Source of the DNA: JAJDTR01 sp965220415
Lineage (GTDB): Bacteria > Poribacteria > WGA-4E > JAJDTR01
Length of the DNA stretch: 64,000 nucleotides
Assembly: GCA_965220415.1 (NCBI GenBank)
Contig: OZ244829.1
Span: 806,001-870,000, forward strand
Direction of reading: 5' to 3'
In this document: positions 59,818 to 64,000 of the stretch, in pieces
Layout of the letters: every line of letters begins with the position of its first letter
How positions within the stretch are numbered: the stretch's first letter is position 1
Program-made: the position numbers and the translations under genes
The notes under the pieces: model-generated
Seen by the model: the letters and a program-made list of their open reading frames with translations, nothing else
What the model was told of the DNA's origin: nothing
Databases searched by the model: none

Positions 59818-61920
59818 TTAATCCCGCGTTCTGTTCCTCTCCTGCATTTTTTCCGCAAGCTGATCCATTTTCTGGAACTGCCACGTCCATCTTACATTGT
59901 AGAGAAACTGCCGAAGATCGAACCGATTGTCGTCCGGCGAATAGGATTCTGCGTGATAAGACGGAGTAAGGGTCGTCATCTTGTGACGATTGATGGCGTA
60001 ATATCGGAAGAATCTCTTAACTTTCTCAGCAACTTCGCCTGGAGCAAGATGCGTCCATTCGTGAACAAGTTTTTCAAACATGCTCACCGGACCGCAACGC
60101 TGAATTTTCCGCAGTCTGCCAAAGCGGCTGAGTTCCGCATAAGTCATGCCCATATCCGCTTCATCTTCCTGCACATGGGTTTCGGTCAACGGCTCCAATT
60201 CGGCGGTTGGCGGGGCTTCGACGATTTCAGTGAGGGCGGTATATCCGAGATTTCCAGATGCCCATCGCAGAAAAGAACGCAGATCTGTTTTGCTAATGCC
60301 GCCAATCGGGTTGATATCCGCGCTGCTGCAATCGTACTTTGTCATGTAGCCGCGCAAACTCTCATCCACATTGGCAGTTCCCAAGACCAGCAACCCTCCT
60401 TGCTTGCCTCTGACCCACGGTAAAAGTTGTGCCAGGAAATAGGATAATACCATGCGTAAACGCGCTTGGATATTCTGCAAGGCGGCGTTTTCGGCATCTG
60501 TGCCTCCCTCGACTCTAAATCGAGGCGCTTTTCCCGTCAGGCGCACAAAGAGTTCAAACATAGAGGATACTATGGAATCAATGTTGGCATCCAAGTGAAA
60601 CGAACCAATCTGATCTGTCAGAGCCTTTGCGCGACTTCGCGTCGCCGCGGAACTATTTTCCGTACCCATATAGCAAGTGTAGAGGAGGCGGTTTGCCAAC
60701 TCGCGCGCGTTTGCCGGGATGTAATCGGTGTCGTCTTTTCCAATCAATCGGCGGACTTCGCTAACAACTTGTTGATTTCCGTTTGCCGCCTCCTTGACCA
60801 CCATCTGACACATTGAGCCAACCATGATTGCCACAGAAGAGCTATCGGATCCGCCGGATATTGGCAGAAAATAACCGTACGCACCTGACCGTCTGAGGTA
60901 ATCCCATAGCCAACAACTAGGCCCATACGCAATCTCCTCTTCCGGGAGATGGTATCGGACATTTTTTGGCACAGAAGGCGCACGCCGATATTCATCCACT
61001 GTCAAATCAAAATCTACATCAATGCGTGGTATTGCCTGAGATTGACTCGCTTGAACAGAGCGACTCACCATGGCGCCACGGTATGACCGAACATCCTCAA
61101 GGTTCACTGTAGCAGTAACGACTTCGACATCTTGTAACGAAAATTGCTCCCCTTGTGCGACAACCTCGCCGTTGACCGCAATAAGCGCACATCCGTCGAA
61201 GTAAAGGCGTCCACCATCGCACCCCTTCTGATTGGAGTAGAGATAGACACCTCCGTTTTTCGATGTGCCGTTCCGTATCAGGTCTACGCGCCGGTTAAGT
61301 TTTCTTAGTTCGTGATGCGAACCCGACCCGTTCGCAAAAATCTCGATCCCATCAAGACCAAGATGGACATGCGGACTATTGGGTGCAAAAAGTTCCTCGC
61401 AGGTTTCGGGAGCGAGGGCCGTATCCCGCGTGGCAATGGCGCCATCGCCAAAAGGTACTGTAGCTTGCCCCGTGATTTCCCGAATCATCCTTGGCAGGTA
61501 GTGTTCTTCCAATTTGCCGGGTAGTTGCCAAGGCACGAACCACCGCGGTTCTCGATAATTTCGGTCGGCGGCAAGCACTAGTTTGGGACGTATAAAGAGA
61601 ATCTTCCCGTTTAACACGATGACTCTGCAATTGTACCGCACATTTTTGTGCATGACGGGCATGCCGGTGTCGCAGAGGATATTATCTGTAAGGTCACTTC
61701 TAAGAATTTCACCAAGACATTCCCACGAATGGAGAAAGGTGTCATCTTCCAAAAAAGCGTCCTCGCAACCGTAACCCGGAATTTCGAGTTCCGGTCCCAA
61801 TCGATATCGAGCACCTCTGCTTTTGGAAACTTGGATGGATTCAATTATCCTCTCAAGATTACCACTAAAATCAAGTGCCCACTGATTAAGATTGCAGGTT
61901 GCCAATGTAGCAAGTTTCAT
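59818..61920 (-). CDS. nadE: Glutamine-dependent NAD+ synthetase, eukaryotic (NADSYN1/QNS1) type
   Basis: 700 residues. The N-terminal nitrilase-like glutaminase domain has Glu44 (LGPELEIPGYG), Lys113 (IRPKLVLA) and Cys174 (PETCEELF), the spacing of the human enzyme's E45/K114/C175. The C-terminal synthetase domain has the P-loop FLPISGGSDSSSVAI and DINPIGGISKTDLRSFL. It turns nicotinate adenine dinucleotide, ATP and glutamine into NAD. The overall sequence, especially TCNLNQWALDFSGNLERI, follows eukaryotic enzymes much more than short bacterial NadE. It stands before the Wzi-like gene with its stop two bases from that start. Confidence 0.92.
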   Translation of the reverse strand: MKLATLATCNLNQWALDFSGNLERIIESIQVSKSRGARYRLGPELEIPGYGCEDAFLEDDTFLHSWECLGEILRSDLTDNILCDTGMPVMHKNVRYNCRVIVLNGKILFIRPKLVLAADRNYREPRWFVPWQLPGKLEEHYLPRMIREITGQATVPFGDGAIATRDTALAPETCEELFAPNSPHVHLGLDGIEIFANGSGSHHELRKLNRRVDLIRNGTSKNGGVYLYSNQKGCDGGRLYFDGCALIAVNGEVVAQGEQFSLQDVEVVTATVNLEDVRSYRGAMVSRSVQASQSQAIPRIDVDFDLTVDEYRRAPSVPKNVRYHLPEEEIAYGPSCWLWDYLRRSGAYGYFLPISGGSDSSSVAIMVGSMCQMVVKEAANGNQQVVSEVRRLIGKDDTDYIPANARELANRLLYTCYMGTENSSAATRSRAKALTDQIGSFHLDANIDSIVSSMFELFVRLTGKAPRFRVEGGTDAENAALQNIQARLRMVLSYFLAQLLPWVRGKQGGLLVLGTANVDESLRGYMTKYDCSSADINPIGGISKTDLRSFLRWASGNLGYTALTEIVEAPPTAELEPLTETHVQEDEADMGMTYAELSRFGRLRKIQRCGPVSMFEKLVHEWTHLAPGEVAEKVKRFFRYYAINRHKMTTLTPSYHAESYSPDDNRFDLRQFLYNVRWTWQFQKMDQLAEKMQERNRTRD

Positions 61921-62079
61921 AATGCAGTAGTGAAAAACCCCAAGTTGACATAAAAAACGGCGGAGCGCGGAGAGAATAGCTTGTTTAAACGGGATGAGGT
62001 CTCACGATTACAAATCGCTCTCTATCAACCTCGGATCGGCGTGCAAATCCGCAATTCGTACGATTGCCCAAATCGTATT

Positions 62080-63384
62080 TCACGTTTTTTGCGGCTTCTT
62101 TTTTGCAGCCGGAAAAAGTATGTTGTTAAGAATCAGTCGATATCCCGGTGAGTGTTTATGGAGATCGAGGTTGGTGGGGATTCTGCCCTCGCCAACGGTA
62201 TGCCTGTAATCTTCCGGATCGTGCCCACCGAGAAAAGTGAAGGTACCCTTTCCCAATTTTCCGTGGATGTACTTCACATATCGGCTGCCCTCAATGTCAC
62301 CGAGAATCGTTACGGTATCGCGGATGGTGGCTTTATTGAAGGACGTAGTTTGTCCTAGGTAACCACGCACCCTACTCACATGATTCTGTGTGAGCATTGT
62401 AGGTATCGGATCGTGCTTGGCGGCGAACTCAAACAGAACGAAGTCTTCAACGCCCGACAGCGGGTTATGGTCAGGCTGTGGATTGTCTATATTGGAAAAC
62501 TCATATCGATTTGGATTCGTGTACAGCATGAAATTCTCGAACGCGAAGGTTCGCTCAAAATCCAACTGTGCTTGGTAATTCGGTTCAAGCGGCGTGCCAT
62601 CCAACTCCGGTTCAACAATGTCAACGCGTCCTGCTCCCGTCGCACACGCAATATCTAGTGTTTCGGGCGCCGAACACATTGCAAAAATGAATCCCCCAGC
62701 GACGACATAATCTTGGATTCGCTGAGATATGAATCCCTTGTGAGCCGGTACACGATTAAATCCGGCTTTGGCGGCGGCGGCTTCAAACAAACGCACACGT
62801 TGTTGATACCAAACCGCCCCCTTGAAAGCTCTGTAAAACTTTCCATGTTGTCCGGTGAAGTCTTCATGGTGCAAATGGAGCCAATCGTACTTGCCCAGCA
62901 ATAAAACACCGGCTTCAACTTGTTCATCCCAAATCGTATCATACGGAATTTGCGCATAGTCCAACGCGAGCTTCACCGCATCATCCCACGGATCGCGGTA
63001 CGGGGTATTATTGGGTGGTGCATAGACAGCGATTTTCGGCGCTTTCTCCAGAAGGATTTCGTCCATGTTGTTGCCCTCCATCTCTACTTGAATCCCACCG
63101 TATTCAAGATTGGAGATGGTCTCGAAACTGACGCCCATTTGCTGTGCTTTGGCTTGTACATCAGGCGAATCGACAAGGAGAAATGCACCGCCGCGATAGT
63201 TTAGCAACCACTTCGCATTATATTCTCGTGGCGCTTCGAGTGTCCAGTAGGTCAAGCCGTATGCTTTGAGATGATTGGTTTGAACTTGGTCCATCGGTAC
63301 AAGTAGCCACTGCGTTAAACCGGTGCTCGCTACTGGAATTAGCGAAAGTACAAGGACCATTAAAACGCGGTTGAGTGAAAGCAT
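62080..63384 (-). CDS. Secreted conserved protein (often labelled asparagine synthetase B, unsupported)
   Basis: About 434 residues from the ATG at 63384 with signal peptide LSLNRVLMVLVLSLIPVAS. Characteristic segments: LLVPMDQVQTNHLKAYGLTY, AKWLLNYRGGAFLLVD, KIAVYAPPNNTPYRDPWDDA, GKYDWLHLHHEDFTGQHGKF, and LGGHDPEDYRHTVGEG. I recall the same pattern in Bacteroidota proteins named asparagine synthetase B, but no amidotransferase or synthetase motifs occur, and export makes that role unlikely. A longer start (63432) would overlap the preceding gene by 16 bp. It follows the TolB-like gene; nadE follows after 160 bp. Function unknown. Confidence 0.75.
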   Translation of the reverse strand: MLSLNRVLMVLVLSLIPVASTGLTQWLLVPMDQVQTNHLKAYGLTYWTLEAPREYNAKWLLNYRGGAFLLVDSPDVQAKAQQMGVSFETISNLEYGGIQVEMEGNNMDEILLEKAPKIAVYAPPNNTPYRDPWDDAVKLALDYAQIPYDTIWDEQVEAGVLLLGKYDWLHLHHEDFTGQHGKFYRAFKGAVWYQQRVRLFEAAAAKAGFNRVPAHKGFISQRIQDYVVAGGFIFAMCSAPETLDIACATGAGRVDIVEPELDGTPLEPNYQAQLDFERTFAFENFMLYTNPNRYEFSNIDNPQPDHNPLSGVEDFVLFEFAAKHDPIPTMLTQNHVSRVRGYLGQTTSFNKATIRDTVTILGDIEGSRYVKYIHGKLGKGTFTFLGGHDPEDYRHTVGEGRIPTNLDLHKHSPGYRLILNNILFPAAKKKPQKT

Positions 63385-63416
63385 TTTTCTACCTGTGCTC
63401 CAGAGTCGTCGTGCCA

Positions 63417-64000
63417 TCAGGGAACAACGCATGGCTCATTGCCATACAGTATTTGGCCTTTATGAATAACGGGTCGGCTATCGCCTCCATCGCGCGAAAT
63501 TAACCACAGTTGACCATTGTTTTCGTAAAGGATTGTGGAACCATCTGGAAGCCAGACCGGGTTTTCGCCACCGTACCGGGTGAGTTGACTCTCTGACGAT
63601 TCGCCTCGTCTATTGAATTTGATAAGCAAAATTTGGCGATGGTTTCCTTCGGCACGCGAGAAAGCAACAACGTTCGCATCAGATGGTGACCATGCTGGAT
63701 CGGCATCATCTTCAACACCGATTACAATCGGCTCTACGCGTTCGTTGACCCGATCATACGCGAAGATATTTCGACCTGCGGTGCTGCCTACGTTTTCAAT
63801 ACTTCCACGTGTACTATACGCCAAGATTTCTCCATTGCGGCTCCATCTTGGTGTTCCCATCTCTTGCGCGGTGGACGGAACGAGGAATTCACTGTTCGAC
63901 GGCAGATGCCGGATTACGATTCGCTGCCGATTGATTTGCTGCTGGGTAAACGCTATGTAGTCGCCGGACGGAGAAATTTCGACTTCCTTTGCGAGTTCCT
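63417..64000 (-). CDS. TolB-like beta-propeller protein, 5' part beyond the window
   Basis: The frame stays open from the right edge to the stop at 63417, so the visible part is about 193 residues of a longer protein. Repeated blades are seen: VEISPSGDYIAFTQQQ, PRWSRNGEILAYSTRGS, DPAWSPSDANVVAFSRAEG, NPVWLPDGSTILYENNGQ. Each has the W-S/L-P-D/N-G turn of PD40/WD40-like TolB repeats. Members are usually periplasmic or extracellular binding or scaffolding proteins. The stop lies 33 bp before the preferred start of the secreted-protein gene downstream. Confidence 0.82.
   Translation of the reverse strand, partial: ELAKEVEISPSGDYIAFTQQQINRQRIVIRHLPSNSEFLVPSTAQEMGTPRWSRNGEILAYSTRGSIENVGSTAGRNIFAYDRVNERVEPIVIGVEDDADPAWSPSDANVVAFSRAEGNHRQILLIKFNRRGESSESQLTRYGGENPVWLPDGSTILYENNGQLWLISRDGGDSRPVIHKGQILYGNEPCVVP

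Noticed and set aside
62080..63384. Annotation as asparagine synthetase
   Set aside because: The sequence has a signal peptide and lacks both the N-terminal cysteine amidotransferase motif and the ATP-binding SGGxDS motif.

Overview
The window most likely comes from a member of Candidatus Poribacteria or a close relative. This is inferred from gene content: a secreted repeat protein ends in a C-terminal sorting-type segment (PNPFNPETWIPYQL) that I associate with that group. PhyH-type dioxygenases, Gfo/Idh/MocA oxidoreductases and formylglycine-enzyme-like (SUMF1) domains are numerous, and a Wzi-type outer-membrane protein indicates a diderm cell. Start codons generally carry Shine-Dalgarno sites. 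No rRNA, tRNA or CRISPR array was recognised.

Layout. 0.1-4.3 kb: an Rpn-type nuclease gene with a tandem duplicate of its 3' end, and a large secreted repeat protein broken by a one-base frameshift. 4.7-7.8 kb: a Gfo/Idh oxidoreductase, a cupin and an SDR epimerase. 8.9-17.6 kb (minus strand): two paralogous Rieske proteins with a long unidentified C-terminal domain, a SUMF1-domain protein, a VOC protein, and a pair resembling the selenoneine genes senA and senB. 18.2-25.7 kb: a LarA-like protein, UbiX, UbiA, a DUF1611/DgcN-like protein, two ORFs that together resemble one DUF6178 protein, a free-standing ThrRS-type editing domain and a CopD-like membrane protein. 26-31 kb: a second Gfo/Idh oxidoreductase, NfuA, a primary-type sigma factor and an LL-diaminopimelate aminotransferase. 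31.3-33.6 kb: an IS110-family element nested in a repeat. 33.8-44.7 kb: a lipoprotein, TruA, Tgt and QueG (queuosine), two PhyH genes (one with an in-frame TAG), an EamA transporter with a histidine-rich tail and a UbiA-family protein. 46.9-56.7 kb: a Zn-alcohol dehydrogenase, a HEPN-MNT pair whose HEPN gene carries a small element, an FAD oxidoreductase, a FIST protein, FolD, and purF - membrane protein - purM. 58.2-64 kb: an apparent operon of a TolB-like propeller protein (partial), a secreted conserved protein, a eukaryotic-type glutamine-dependent NAD synthetase and a Wzi-like barrel.

The most striking content lies between the genes. At least five families of small non-coding elements are layered inside one another. 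One (MITE-1) has GTAAYTGTTTAGT ends and makes exact 8-bp target duplications. A ~208-bp one (MITE-2) makes a 3-bp TTA duplication. A ~410-bp one makes ~6-bp duplications. A ~165-bp unit carries hairpins with compensating stem changes. A 35-36 bp micro-repeat is bounded by GATC/GATT and, in the clearest cases, sits inside the other elements at GATC. The IS110 element sits inside one micro-repeat copy, and its 5' non-coding region contains two paired segments matching the two halves of that target and two matching its own joined ends. This is the layout expected of a bridge RNA, so both guide and target can be read from this one window.
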